DNA of 13,587 bases from the NCBI GenBank assembly GCA_027021685.1, contig JALUTW010000137.1, forward strand, positions 1 to 13,587. Reading direction: 5' to 3'. This document shows positions 1-7,341 of the stretch, piece by piece. The notes under the pieces are model-generated. The model ran no database searches. It was not told the DNA's origin and saw nothing but the letters and a program-made list of their open reading frames with translations. Each line of letters begins with the position of its first letter. Positions within the stretch are counted from its first letter, which is position 1. The position numbers were made by a program, and so were the translations under genes. This DNA is from Chromatiales bacterium (GTDB taxonomy: Bacteria; Pseudomonadota; Gammaproteobacteria; CAMYNG01).

Positions 1-300
1 GACGAGCGCGCCGTCACCGGTATGCACGTCCACCTCCACCTCGCCCGGCGATGCCCGCTGGGCATTGTCCAGCAGGTTGTCCAGGGCCCGGGTCAGGGTG
101 CGATCCGCCACCACCGCACCGTCGGCGGAATCGCAGCGCTGATGGACGGTGAGTTCACAGCCGGGATGGGCCTGGCGCCAGGCATCGAGCCAGCGGTGTA
201 CGAAATCATCCGCCGCCACCGGCGCACCGGTGCTGGCGGGTACGTTGCCGGCATCGCGTGACAGCCGCGACAGCGCCTCCTTGCAGCGCCGCACCTGCTG
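1..300 (-). pseudogene. RegB/PrrB-like sensor histidine kinase, fragment (runs off left edge, 5' part missing)
   Basis: Read on the minus strand from base 300 to base 1, one frame gives about 100 uninterrupted residues of a histidine kinase. It opens with QQVRRCKEALSRLS, the end of the dimerisation helices in RegB/PrrB/ActS-type redox sensors; the Cys there lies where that family has its redox-active cysteine. It continues into the ATPase domain with an N-box, LTRALDNLLDNAQRASPGEV. The rest of the ATPase domain (G boxes) would lie left of the window. The frame stays open past 300 to an ATG at 391, but those residues do not resemble a kinase, and the phospho-acceptor H-box expected some 35-40 residues upstream is absent. 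The same bases from about 300 on encode a different protein on the plus strand. I read this as a kinase gene cut at about 295-300. Family assignment is fairly safe; whether the break is biological or an assembly error cannot be told here. Confidence 0.7.
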
Positions 301-399
301 GCCCTCATGGAGCGGCGCATGGCCGAGCGGGGCCTGGCGCCGCTGAGCGACGGGGAACGGCAGCGGCTGCTGGACTACCTGCAGCGCCATGCCCGGTGA
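295..399 (+). pseudogene. C-terminal remnant of a probable small c-type cytochrome
   Basis: The plus-strand frame ending at TGA 397-399 reads LLALMERRMAERG, then APLSDGERQRLLDYLQRHAR. This matches the end of small monohaem cytochromes c, where a helix with spaced Arg/Met is followed by an 'ER..LL.YLQ.HA' final helix. No haem-binding CxxCH motif is present, because the frame meets a stop at 259-261 and the region before about 295 codes for a kinase on the other strand. No start codon suits this piece. Its stop overlaps the start of the thioredoxin-like gene by 11 bases, so the two probably belonged to one operon for periplasmic electron transfer or cytochrome maturation. The cytochrome call rests on a short C-terminal pattern only and could be wrong; that the frame codes for protein is better supported, by the overlap with the next gene. 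Confidence 0.45.
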
Positions 400-946
400 C
401 GGTGCGGGCACCGCGCGGATGCGCCTGTTCCCGGCCGCTGCCCGGTGCACGGCCGGGGTCTTTTTCCTGTGCCTGGTGCTGGTGCCGGCCGCCGCCGCGG
501 TACAGGTGTCCCCATCGCCGGTGCCGGCACCCGTCCTGACCGGCGCCCTGCTGGGGGGCGGACAGTTCGACCTGCGCCAGCTGCACGGCCGCCCGGTGCT
601 GGTGCACTTCTGGGCCAGCTTCTGCACCCCGTGCCTGGAAGAGCTGCCGTCGCTGCAGCGGCTGGCGGCGCGGTGCCCGGATCTCGCCGTGGTCACGGTG
701 GCCGCCGATCGCGGGAGCCCGGCCCCGGTACGGGAGGTGGTGCGGCGGCTCGCCCTGACCCTGCCGGTGGTGCTGGCCCCGGAGCCCGCGCTGCGCCGGC
801 GCTGGGAGGTCAACGTGCTCCCGGTGACCTACCTGCTGGACCGGGAGCACCGGCTGCGGGTGCGGGTGCTGGGCGCGCGGCGCTGGGACGGTGCAGCCGA
901 CCGCGCCTGGCTGGCGGAGGTAATGGGGACATGCGGAAACGGCTGA
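389..946 (+). CDS. TlpA/ResA-like thioredoxin-fold protein, exported
   Basis: A 185-residue protein with an N-terminal hydrophobic stretch (about residues 21-37, ending PAAAA) that fits a signal peptide or membrane anchor. A thioredoxin fold follows: strand LVHFWASF, redox motif C79-T-P-C82, then EELPSLQRLA, and the cis-proline at P145 in VNVLPVTYLLD. TlpA/ResA/DsbE proteins act in the periplasm as thiol-disulfide reductants, often for cytochrome c maturation or copper-site assembly. The substrate here is unknown. The preceding cytochrome-like fragment suggests a respiratory link. The ATG at 389 overlaps that fragment's stop; an alternative ATG at 419 (residue 11) gives a more classical signal peptide beginning MRLFPAAAR. 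Neither start has a strong ribosome binding site. If the upstream junction is a true deletion, this gene may have lost its native promoter. Confidence 0.82.
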   Translation: MPGDGAGTARMRLFPAAARCTAGVFFLCLVLVPAAAAVQVSPSPVPAPVLTGALLGGGQFDLRQLHGRPVLVHFWASFCTPCLEELPSLQRLAARCPDLAVVTVAADRGSPAPVREVVRRLALTLPVVLAPEPALRRRWEVNVLPVTYLLDREHRLRVRVLGARRWDGAADRAWLAEVMGTCGNG

Positions 947-999
947 ACGGCGCGCCTTTGTGCTGAATCAGTTCCGCCGGAGACTCTCTCCGCATCGCG

Positions 1000-1022
1000 G
1001 TGCGCCCGCTGCGCGGGCACAC
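1000..1022. repeat. REP-like hairpin in a convergent gap
   Basis: GTG-C-GCCCGC is followed by a three-base TGC loop and GCGGGC-A-CAC. This is a ten-position stem with a single C-A mismatch, followed by ACCCTACG-like sequence (1020-1027). Small GC-rich palindromes ending in ACCCTACG recur as dispersed intergenic repeats in many proteobacteria, and this one sits where those usually sit, between convergent genes. There is no T-run after the stem on either strand, so it is not a classical Rho-independent terminator, though it could still protect or end transcripts. Its copy number in the genome cannot be judged from one window. Confidence 0.4.
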
Positions 1023-1055
1023 CCTACGGCCTTATGCGCCTCCGGGATTCAGGGA

Positions 1056-1083
1056 ACAGAAGACGGAAGACAGAGGACAGAAG
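1056..1083. repeat. Heptanucleotide tandem repeat, unit ACAGAAG x4
   Basis: Four consecutive 7-base units: ACAGAAG, ACGGAAG, ACAGAGG, ACAGAAG. Each variant unit differs from the first by one base. The following seven bases (GCCGGAG) may be a decayed fifth unit. The array is non-coding, between the ends of the thioredoxin-like gene and hslO. It resembles in architecture, though not in sequence, the short tandemly repeated heptamers known from cyanobacterial genomes, and has the same 7-base period as the arrays at 4210 and 13552. Confidence 0.75.
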
Positions 1084-1137
1084 GCCGGAGCGTCGGGCAT
1101 GGGAACGGTACAGTGCCTTGTCACCACACCCTGCAAT

Positions 1138-1175
1138 CTCTCTGCGTCCTCCGTGTCTTGGTGTCTCTGCGTTGG
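1138..1175. repeat. Probable dispersed intergenic repeat (CTCTGCGTCC... type)
   Basis: The stretch contains CTCTGCGTCCTCCGTGTC and then TTGGTGTCTCTGCGTTGG, an imperfect self-similar sequence made of CTCTGCG/CTCCGTG-like blocks. Sequences of this style ('CTCTGCGTCCTCTGTGTCTTGGTGG' on one strand, 'CCACCAAGACAC...' on the other) occur in intergenic DNA of many unrelated environmental bacteria and are often mistranslated as 'HQDTKD'-type peptides. I recognise the style but cannot count copies. It lies between two convergent genes. Confidence 0.45.
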
Positions 1176-1209
1176 GATCGCGTGGCCGGAACAGGCTCCG
1201 GGATCCGAA

Positions 1210-2088
1210 TCACTGCTTCCGCCCCGGAGCGTCATGGGGCACGCCGGCGGCAAAGAGCTGCTCCACGTCCACCGCGTCGAAGACATACTTCTGGTTGCAG
1301 AACTCGCACGCCACCTCCACCTGGCCCATCTCGTCGAGGATGCCGTGGACCTCACCGGTCCCCAGCGAACGAAGCATGTTGGCCACGCGCTCGCGCGAAC
1401 AGGAGCAGCGGAAGCACACCGGCTCGGCCTCGAACAGGCGCACGTCCTCCTCGTGAAACAGGCGGCGGATGATCTCGCGCGCATCCAGCTCCAGCAGCTC
1501 GCCGGGCGTGAGCGTGGCCGCAAGCCGTGTGACGCGGTTCCAGCGGTCGGCATCCTCCTCGTCCACGCGCCCGGGCAGCTTCTGCAGCAGGAGGCCGGCG
1601 GCGCTGGACTCCCCGGCCACCAGCAGCAGGCGGGTGTCCAGCTGCTCGGAGCGCATGAGGTAATCGGCCAGGGCGTCGGCCAGGCTGGCGCCGCGGGCCT
1701 CGACGATCCCCTGGTAGCGCTCGCCCTCGCCCTCCGGTTCCAGGGTGATGGCCAGGCGGCCGTCACCCAGCAGGGCCTGGAGCCCGCCCTCCGGCACCTC
1801 GCGGTTCCAGTGGGCGATGGCGCGCAGGGTACGGTCGGAGGTGCCTTCCACCACCAGCAGGGTCACCGGGCCGGAGCCCTGGAGCTGCGCCACCAGGCGG
1901 CCCTTGAATTTCACCGTGGCGGACAGCAGGGCCACCGCCGCCATCATCTCGCCCAGCAGTGCCCGCAGCGGCGGCGGGTAGTCGTGGCGCCGGGTCACGG
2001 CGCGCCAGGTGGCGTCCAGGTGCACCACTTCGCCGCGGATGGGCGCGTGCTCGAACACGAACCGGCGCAGGGTGTCCCCTTCGCTCAC
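1210..2088 (-). CDS. hslO: Hsp33 redox-regulated molecular chaperone
   Basis: The 292-residue length equals the family norm. The N-terminal fold begins SEGDTLRRFVFEHAPIRGE, typical of Hsp33. The C-terminal zinc-binding redox switch is complete, with C228-S-C230 (CxC) and C261-E-F-C264 (CxxC). In this family the four cysteines hold zinc when reduced; oxidation forms disulfides, unfolds the linker and turns the protein into an ATP-independent holdase in the cytoplasm. An extra cysteine, C225, sits three residues before the CxC. The start is a GTG at 2088-2086 that shares bases with the TGA of lepB (GTGA overlap), so translation is probably coupled. It is the last gene of the gatCAB-lepB-hslO unit and faces the thioredoxin-like gene tail to tail. 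No Rho-independent terminator is evident after it. Confidence 0.95.
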   Translation of the reverse strand: MSEGDTLRRFVFEHAPIRGEVVHLDATWRAVTRRHDYPPPLRALLGEMMAAVALLSATVKFKGRLVAQLQGSGPVTLLVVEGTSDRTLRAIAHWNREVPEGGLQALLGDGRLAITLEPEGEGERYQGIVEARGASLADALADYLMRSEQLDTRLLLVAGESSAAGLLLQKLPGRVDEEDADRWNRVTRLAATLTPGELLELDAREIIRRLFHEEDVRLFEAEPVCFRCSCSRERVANMLRSLGTGEVHGILDEMGQVEVACEFCNQKYVFDAVDVEQLFAAGVPHDAPGRKQ

Positions 2089-2753
2089 GGCAGGCGGGTG
2101 AAGAAGCGGTCCCAGCGCGGGGCCCCGGCGTGTTCCAGGTCGAAGGAGGCAATGACCGCCACCGCCCGGCCCAGTACCAGCTCACGGGGCACGAAGCCGA
2201 AGTAACGGGAATCGGCGGAGTTGTCCCGGTGGTCGCCCAGCACGAAGTAGTGCCCGGCCGGCACCCGGCGGGGGAAGAAGCCGCCCGCCCGGCGCGGCAG
2301 GCGCGACCACATCACCGGATGGCGGTGGTCGCCCAGCTGCTCCAGGAACACTGCGGCCTGCCCGCCACCCGCCGGCACGTAGTCCAGGGGCTTGCCGTTG
2401 ACGTACAGCACGCCGTCGCGGGCGGCGATGACGTCTCCCGGCAGGCCCGCCACCCGCTTGACCAGGCGCTGGCCGTCGGCGGGTGAGAGCAGGATGACGA
2501 TGTCGCCGCGGGCCGGATCGCCCCGGTGCCAGAGGTTGATGCGGGTGAAGGGCACGCGGATGTCGTAGGCCATGCGGTTCACGAACACCGCATCCCCGGG
2601 CAGGATGGTGGGCCGCATGGAGCCGCTGGGCACGTAGTTCCAGTCGGCGATGACCGAGCGCGAGCCGAAGATGACCAGGGCCAGCAGGCCCAGGCGCAGC
2701 AGCCCGCGCCCGGCGGCACGGGTGGAAGACGGCGGCGGTGGGGTATCGTCCAT
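2085..2753 (-). CDS. lepB: Signal peptidase I (S26 family), short single-anchor form
   Basis: A 222-residue membrane serine protease that would cleave signal peptides from exported proteins on the outer face of the inner membrane. One transmembrane segment covers about residues 18-31. The catalytic serine is S45 in VPSGSMRPTI and the general-base lysine is K99 in RLVKRVAGLPGD. The conserved late box reads GDHRDNSADSRYFG at residues 173-186. E. coli LepB is about 100 residues longer with two membrane segments, so this is a compact type. It starts 18 bases after gatB without a clear ribosome binding site, and its stop overlaps the hslO start. The usual lepB lies beside lepA and rnc, so this may be a second copy, possibly with a narrower substrate range. 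The gene symbol reflects family, not proven orthology. Confidence 0.93.
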   Translation of the reverse strand: MDDTPPPPSSTRAAGRGLLRLGLLALVIFGSRSVIADWNYVPSGSMRPTILPGDAVFVNRMAYDIRVPFTRINLWHRGDPARGDIVILLSPADGQRLVKRVAGLPGDVIAARDGVLYVNGKPLDYVPAGGGQAAVFLEQLGDHRHPVMWSRLPRRAGGFFPRRVPAGHYFVLGDHRDNSADSRYFGFVPRELVLGRAVAVIASFDLEHAGAPRWDRFFTRLP

Positions 2754-2771
2754 GTCCGGTTGGACCGCCGG

Positions 2772-4205
<1,434 letters not shown>

Positions 4206-4346
4206 GACAGGTGCTAGGTGCTAGGTGCTGGGTGCTGGGTGCCGGGTGCTGAGGTGCCGGATACTGCCCGCCCAGCAGCCAGCCGCCAGCGGCCGAATTG
4301 CCCGCGATGTCCATCAAGTACCATTGCGCCGCAAACCTCCACCCGA
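4206..4346 (-). other. gatA-gatB intergenic spacer with repeats and imperfect inverted repeat
   Basis: This 141-base non-coding spacer interrupts an otherwise tight operon. It holds the GGTGCTG heptamer array at 4210-4259. It also has a related motif in inverse orientation at 4268-4290 (CCAGCAGCCAGCCGCCAGC). The 12-mers at 4228-4239 and 4271-4282 are complementary at 11 of 12 positions around a 31-base loop, so the transcript could fold into a long hairpin between gatA and gatB. I see no promoter or coding frame that I would defend in it. It looks like an insertion or expansion of repeat DNA within the operon. Confidence 0.6.
4210..4259. repeat. Heptanucleotide tandem repeat, unit GGTGCTG x7
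   Basis: Units in order: GGTGCTA, GGTGCTA, GGTGCTG, GGTGCTG, GGTGCCG, GGTGCTG, then a one-base A interruption and GGTGCCG. On the strand transcribed with gatB the unit reads CAGCACC and ends four bases before the gatB ATG. The same unit recurs at 13552-13586, about 9.3 kb away in the same window, which points to a repeat family rather than a chance run. A change in copy number would alter the spacing between gatA and gatB. Confidence 0.85.
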
Positions 4347-5801
4347 CTACTCGAAGCCTCCCGGTACCTGCTGGTGCCAGTCCGTCTCCTGCTGGAACTT
4401 GTGCGCCACGTTGAGCAGGCGCGCCTCGTCGAACAGGTTGCCGATGATCTGCAGCCCCACCGGCAGGCCGTGGGCGAAACCGGCGGGAATGGACATGCCC
4501 GGCAGCCCCGCCAGGTTGACCGCGATGGTGTAGATGTCCGACAGGTACATGCTCACCGGGTCGTCGGTCTTCTCGCCCAGGCGGAAGGCCACCGTGGGCG
4601 AGGTGGGGCCCATGATCACGTCCACTTCCTCGAACGCGCGCATGAAGTCGTCGCGGATGAGGCGGCGGATCTTCTGTGCCTTCAGATAATAGGCGTCGTA
4701 GTAGCCGGCGGACAGGGCGTAGGTCCCGATCATGATGCGGCGCTTGACCTCGGCACCGAAACCCTCGCCGCGGCTGCGCTTGTACAGGTCCTCCAGGTCC
4801 CGGGGGTCCTGGCAGCGGTAGCCGAAGCGCACGCCGTCGTAGCGCGACAGGTTGGAGGAGCACTCGGCCGGCGCCACCACGTAGTAGGCCGGTACCGCGA
4901 GGTGGGTGTTGGGCAGGCTGATCTCGCTGACCCGGGCACCCATCCTTTTATATACCTCCAGCGCGCCCTCGATGCAGGCGGCCACGTCGTTGTCCAGGCC
5001 GTCGCCGAAGTACTCCCGGGGCAGGCCGATGCGCAGGCCGTCCAGGGGCTGGTCCAGGGCCGCGGTGTAGTCGGGCACCGGCCGGTCGATGCTGGTGGAG
5101 TCGCGCGGGTCGAAGCCGGCCATGGCCCCCAGCATGATGGCGGCGTCCTCGGCGGTGCGGGTCATGGGCCCGCCCTGGTCGAGGCTGGAGGCGAACGCGA
5201 TCATGCCCCAGCGCGAGACCCGGCCGTAGGTGGGCTTGAGCCCGGTGATGCCGGTGAGCGCCGCCGGCTGCCGGATGGAGCCGCCGGTGTCGGTGCCGGT
5301 GGCGGCGGGCGCCAGCCGCGCGGCCACCGCCGCCGCCGAGCCGCCGGAGGAGCCGCCCGGGACCCGGTCGGTGTCCCAGGGGTTCTTCACCGGGCCGTAG
5401 AAGCTGGTCTCGTTGGACGAGCCCATGGCGAACTCGTCCATGTTGGTCTTGCCCAGCATGACCGCCCCGGCGGCGGCCAGCTTCTCCACCACGGTGGCGT
5501 CGTAGGGGGCGATGAAGTTGTCCAGCATGCGCGAGCCGCAGGAGGTGCGCACCCCGCGGGTGCAGAAGATGTCCTTGTGCAGGATGGGCACGCCGGTGAG
5601 CGGCCCGCCCTCGCCCGAGGCCAGGCGGCGGTCGGCCTCGGCCGCCTGGGCCATGGCCTCCTCCTCGGTGGCGGTGATGACGGCGTTGAGCTCCGGGTCC
5701 AGCTCGCGGATGCGCGCCAGCAGGGCCCGGGTCAGCTCCTCGCTGGAGAACTCGCGCCGGCGCAGGGCGCCGGCCACCTCGGCGATGGTCAACCGGTGCA
5801 T
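4347..5801 (-). CDS. gatA: Asp-tRNA(Asn)/Glu-tRNA(Gln) amidotransferase subunit A (amidase)
   Basis: A 484-residue glutaminase subunit with the amidase signature. The Ser-cisSer-Lys triad is visible: K76 in GVPILHKDIFCT, the cis serine S151 in VPGGSSGGSAAAVA, and the nucleophile S175 in GTDTGGSIRQPA. These sit three residues before the equivalents in the Staphylococcus enzyme, with the same mutual spacing. It releases ammonia from glutamine, which is channelled to GatB. The C-terminus ends in the usual NLAGLPGMSIPAGF and LPVGLQIIGNLFDEARLL region. It begins 12 bases after gatC with no visible ribosome binding site, so coupling to gatC translation is likely. Length and motifs are complete. Confidence 0.97.
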   Translation of the reverse strand: MHRLTIAEVAGALRRREFSSEELTRALLARIRELDPELNAVITATEEEAMAQAAEADRRLASGEGGPLTGVPILHKDIFCTRGVRTSCGSRMLDNFIAPYDATVVEKLAAAGAVMLGKTNMDEFAMGSSNETSFYGPVKNPWDTDRVPGGSSGGSAAAVAARLAPAATGTDTGGSIRQPAALTGITGLKPTYGRVSRWGMIAFASSLDQGGPMTRTAEDAAIMLGAMAGFDPRDSTSIDRPVPDYTAALDQPLDGLRIGLPREYFGDGLDNDVAACIEGALEVYKRMGARVSEISLPNTHLAVPAYYVVAPAECSSNLSRYDGVRFGYRCQDPRDLEDLYKRSRGEGFGAEVKRRIMIGTYALSAGYYDAYYLKAQKIRRLIRDDFMRAFEEVDVIMGPTSPTVAFRLGEKTDDPVSMYLSDIYTIAVNLAGLPGMSIPAGFAHGLPVGLQIIGNLFDEARLLNVAHKFQQETDWHQQVPGGFE

Positions 5802-5813
5802 GGCGGGACGGGG

Positions 5814-6101
5814 CTACTCGATGACCTTGGGCACCAGGTAGAGGCCGTTTTCCACCGCGGGCGCGATGCCCTGGAACAGCTCCCGCTGGTCGGTCTCGGT
5901 GACCTCGTCCGGGCGCAGGCGCTGGCTGGCCTCCATGGGGTGGGCCAGCGGCTCCACCGCGCTGGTGTCCACCGCGTTCATCTGCTCCACCAGGGCCAGG
6001 ATGTCGGACAGGTTCCGGGCGTAGCCGGGCACGTCGGCCTCGTCGATGGCCAGCCGGGCCAGGTGGGCGATGCGTTCGACGTCTTGGCGGTCCAGGGACA
6101 T
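5814..6101 (-). CDS. gatC: Asp-tRNA(Asn)/Glu-tRNA(Gln) amidotransferase subunit C
   Basis: A 95-residue protein with the family pattern: start MSLDRQDVERIAHLARLAI, middle LSDILALVEQMNAVDT, then the extended tail LAHPMEASQRLRPDEVTE and end VPKVIE. GatC wraps around and stabilises the GatA-GatB interface. The open frame extends 25 codons upstream to an ATG at 6176, but those residues (MGKQSSVIPFPFSAGG...) are not GatC-like and lie in the promoter region, so I use the ATG at 6101. On the minus strand AGGAG occurs 11 bases before it (6117-6113) and GGGAG two bases before it (6108-6104). First gene of the gat-lepB-hslO unit, divergent from mreB. Confidence 0.95.
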   Translation of the reverse strand: MSLDRQDVERIAHLARLAIDEADVPGYARNLSDILALVEQMNAVDTSAVEPLAHPMEASQRLRPDEVTETDQRELFQGIAPAVENGLYLVPKVIE

Positions 6102-6120
6102 GGCTCCCGATGCTCCTGTG

Positions 6121-6137
6121 GCGGGGCGGCCCCCCGC
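6121..6137. other. Short GC-rich hairpin in the gatC leader
   Basis: GCGGGG (6121-6126) and CCCCGC (6132-6137) form a perfect six-base-pair stem with a five-base loop, just upstream of the gatC ribosome binding site on the minus strand. It is too short and lacks a T-run, so it is not a convincing terminator. It could mildly affect gatC translation or simply reflect base composition. Confidence 0.25.
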
Positions 6138-6168
6138 GGAAAACGGAAACGGTATCACAGATGACTGC

Positions 6169-6197
6169 TTGCCCAAAACCCCATAGTGTTATTAAAT
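6169..6197 (+). promoter_or_regulatory. Candidate sigma-70 promoter for mreB
   Basis: TTGCCC (6169-6174) and TTAAAT (6192-6197) are separated by 17 bases; each matches the consensus at four of six positions. They lie in the only AT-rich patch of the 155-base gatC-mreB divergent gap, giving a predicted leader of roughly 50 bases before the mreB ATG. The match is modest. No convincing counterpart facing gatC was found in the same gap, although one must exist there or nearby. Confidence 0.3.
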
Positions 6198-6256
6198 TGG
6201 TTGCTTAAACCACCATTGTTTCTCGATTTTTCACGACCTGACCACGGAATCCTCCT

Positions 6257-7306
6257 ATGGTGTTCAACCGCCTGCGCGGCCTGTTTTCCAACGACATTTC
6301 CATCGATCTCGGCACCGCCAACACGCTGATTTACGTGCGCGGGCAGGGCATCGTCCTCAACGAACCCTCGGTGGTGGCCATCCGCCAGGAGCGGGGGCCG
6401 GGCGGGCCCAAGAGCATCGCCGCCGTGGGGATGGAGGCCAAGCGGATGCTGGGCCGGACCCCGGGCAACATCGTCGCCATCCGGCCCATGAAGGACGGCG
6501 TCATCGCCGACTTCACCGTGACCGAGAAGATGCTCCAGCACTTCATCAAGAAGGTGCACGAGACCAAGTTCTTCCGCCCCAGCCCCCGGGTGCTCATCTG
6601 CGTGCCCTGCGGCTCCACCCAGGTGGAGCGGCGGGCCATCCGCGAGTCGGCCGCCGGGGCCGGGGCGCGGGAGGTGTTCCTCATCGAGGAGCCCATGGCC
6701 GCCGCCATCGGGGCCGGGATGCCCATCTCCGAGGCCTCGGGCTCCATGGTCCTGGACATCGGCGGCGGCACCACCGAGGTGGCGGTGATCTCGCTGTCGG
6801 GCATCGTCTACGCCGCCTCGGTGCGCATCGGCGGCGACCGCTTCGACGAGGCCATCATCAACTACGTGCGCCGCAACTACGGCAGCCTCATCGGCGAGTC
6901 CACCGCCGAGCGCATCAAGCACGAGATCGGCTCCGCCTACCCCGGCAACGAGGTGCGCGAGATGGAAGTGCGCGGCCGCAACCTGGCCGAGGGCGTGCCG
7001 CGCAGCTTCACCCTCACCAGCAACGAGATCCTGGAGGCGCTGCAGGAGCCCCTGTCGGGCATCGTCTCGGCGGTCAAGACCGCCCTGGAGCAGACCCCGC
7101 CGGAGCTGGCCGCCGACATCGCCGAGCGGGGCATGGTGCTCACCGGCGGGGGTGCCCTGCTGCGCGACCTGGACCGCCTGCTCATGGAGGAGACCGGGCT
7201 GCCCGTGATCATCGCCGAGGACCCGCTCACCTGCGTGGCCCGCGGCGGCGGCCGGGCGCTGGAGATGATCGACGAACACGGGGGCGACCTGTTCAACCCG
7301 GACTAG
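6257..7306 (+). CDS. mreB: Rod shape-determining actin homologue MreB
   Basis: A 349-residue protein, essentially the E. coli length. It has the actin-fold nucleotide motifs in order: phosphate-1 NDISIDLGTANTLIYVRG (residues 12-29, D17), IEEPMAAAIGAGM (143-155), phosphate-2 VLDIGGGTTEVAV (165-177, D167), and the adenosine loop LTGGGALL (295-302). MreB polymerises as membrane-bound antiparallel filaments that guide lateral-wall synthesis. The start MVFNRLRGLFSND fits the amphipathic N-terminus that binds the membrane. The ribosome binding site is poor: CGGAA about eight bases upstream, while TCCTCCT, the complement of a strong site, directly precedes the ATG. First gene of the mre operon, divergent from gatC. 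Confidence 0.98.
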   Translation: MVFNRLRGLFSNDISIDLGTANTLIYVRGQGIVLNEPSVVAIRQERGPGGPKSIAAVGMEAKRMLGRTPGNIVAIRPMKDGVIADFTVTEKMLQHFIKKVHETKFFRPSPRVLICVPCGSTQVERRAIRESAAGAGAREVFLIEEPMAAAIGAGMPISEASGSMVLDIGGGTTEVAVISLSGIVYAASVRIGGDRFDEAIINYVRRNYGSLIGESTAERIKHEIGSAYPGNEVREMEVRGRNLAEGVPRSFTLTSNEILEALQEPLSGIVSAVKTALEQTPPELAADIAERGMVLTGGGALLRDLDRLLMEETGLPVIIAEDPLTCVARGGGRALEMIDEHGGDLFNPD

Positions 7307-7330
7307 CGGGCCCGCCGCCTGACCGGTCCT

Positions 7331-7335
7331 GAGGT
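7331..7335 (+). promoter_or_regulatory. Ribosome binding site supporting an AUC start for mreC
   Basis: GAGGT lies six bases before the ATC at 7342, the first codon of the conserved MreC N-terminus. It overlaps the in-frame TGA at 7330-7332 that closes the frame upstream. The next possible start, TTG at 7387, has no such sequence before it. This favours initiation at ATC. Confidence 0.55.
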
Positions 7336-7341
7336 GCTGCC

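Noticed and set aside
301..391. Continuation of the kinase fragment to an ATG at 391 as a genuine N-terminus
   Set aside because: Residues encoded there (ALQVVQQPLPFPVAQRR...) show no H-box or helix pattern of a kinase, and the plus strand codes convincingly instead.
1186..1201. CCGGA-acaggc-TCCGG hairpin after hslO as a terminator
   Set aside because: The stem is only five base pairs and no T-run follows on the minus strand.
389..2088. A dedicated redox-stress module (kinase, cytochrome, TlpA-like protein and Hsp33)
   Set aside because: Hsp33 belongs to the opposite-facing gat operon and is separated by a repeat-filled convergent gap, so common function is not supported beyond a shared redox theme.
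4218..6164. A 648-codon plus-strand frame opposite gatA and gatC
   Set aside because: Composition is dominated by Gly, His, Ala, Val and Gln, with no recognisable motif, and it lies antisense to complete GatA and GatC.
6102..6176. Upstream extension of gatC to an ATG at 6176
   Set aside because: The extra 25 residues are not GatC-like and would cover the divergent promoter region; the ATG at 6101 gives the exact family N-terminus.
7306..7315. GCGGGCCCGC perfect palindrome after the mreB stop as a terminator or operator
   Set aside because: A ten-base palindrome with no loop and no T-run; in DNA this GC-rich it is expected by chance, and mreC follows closely in the same operon.
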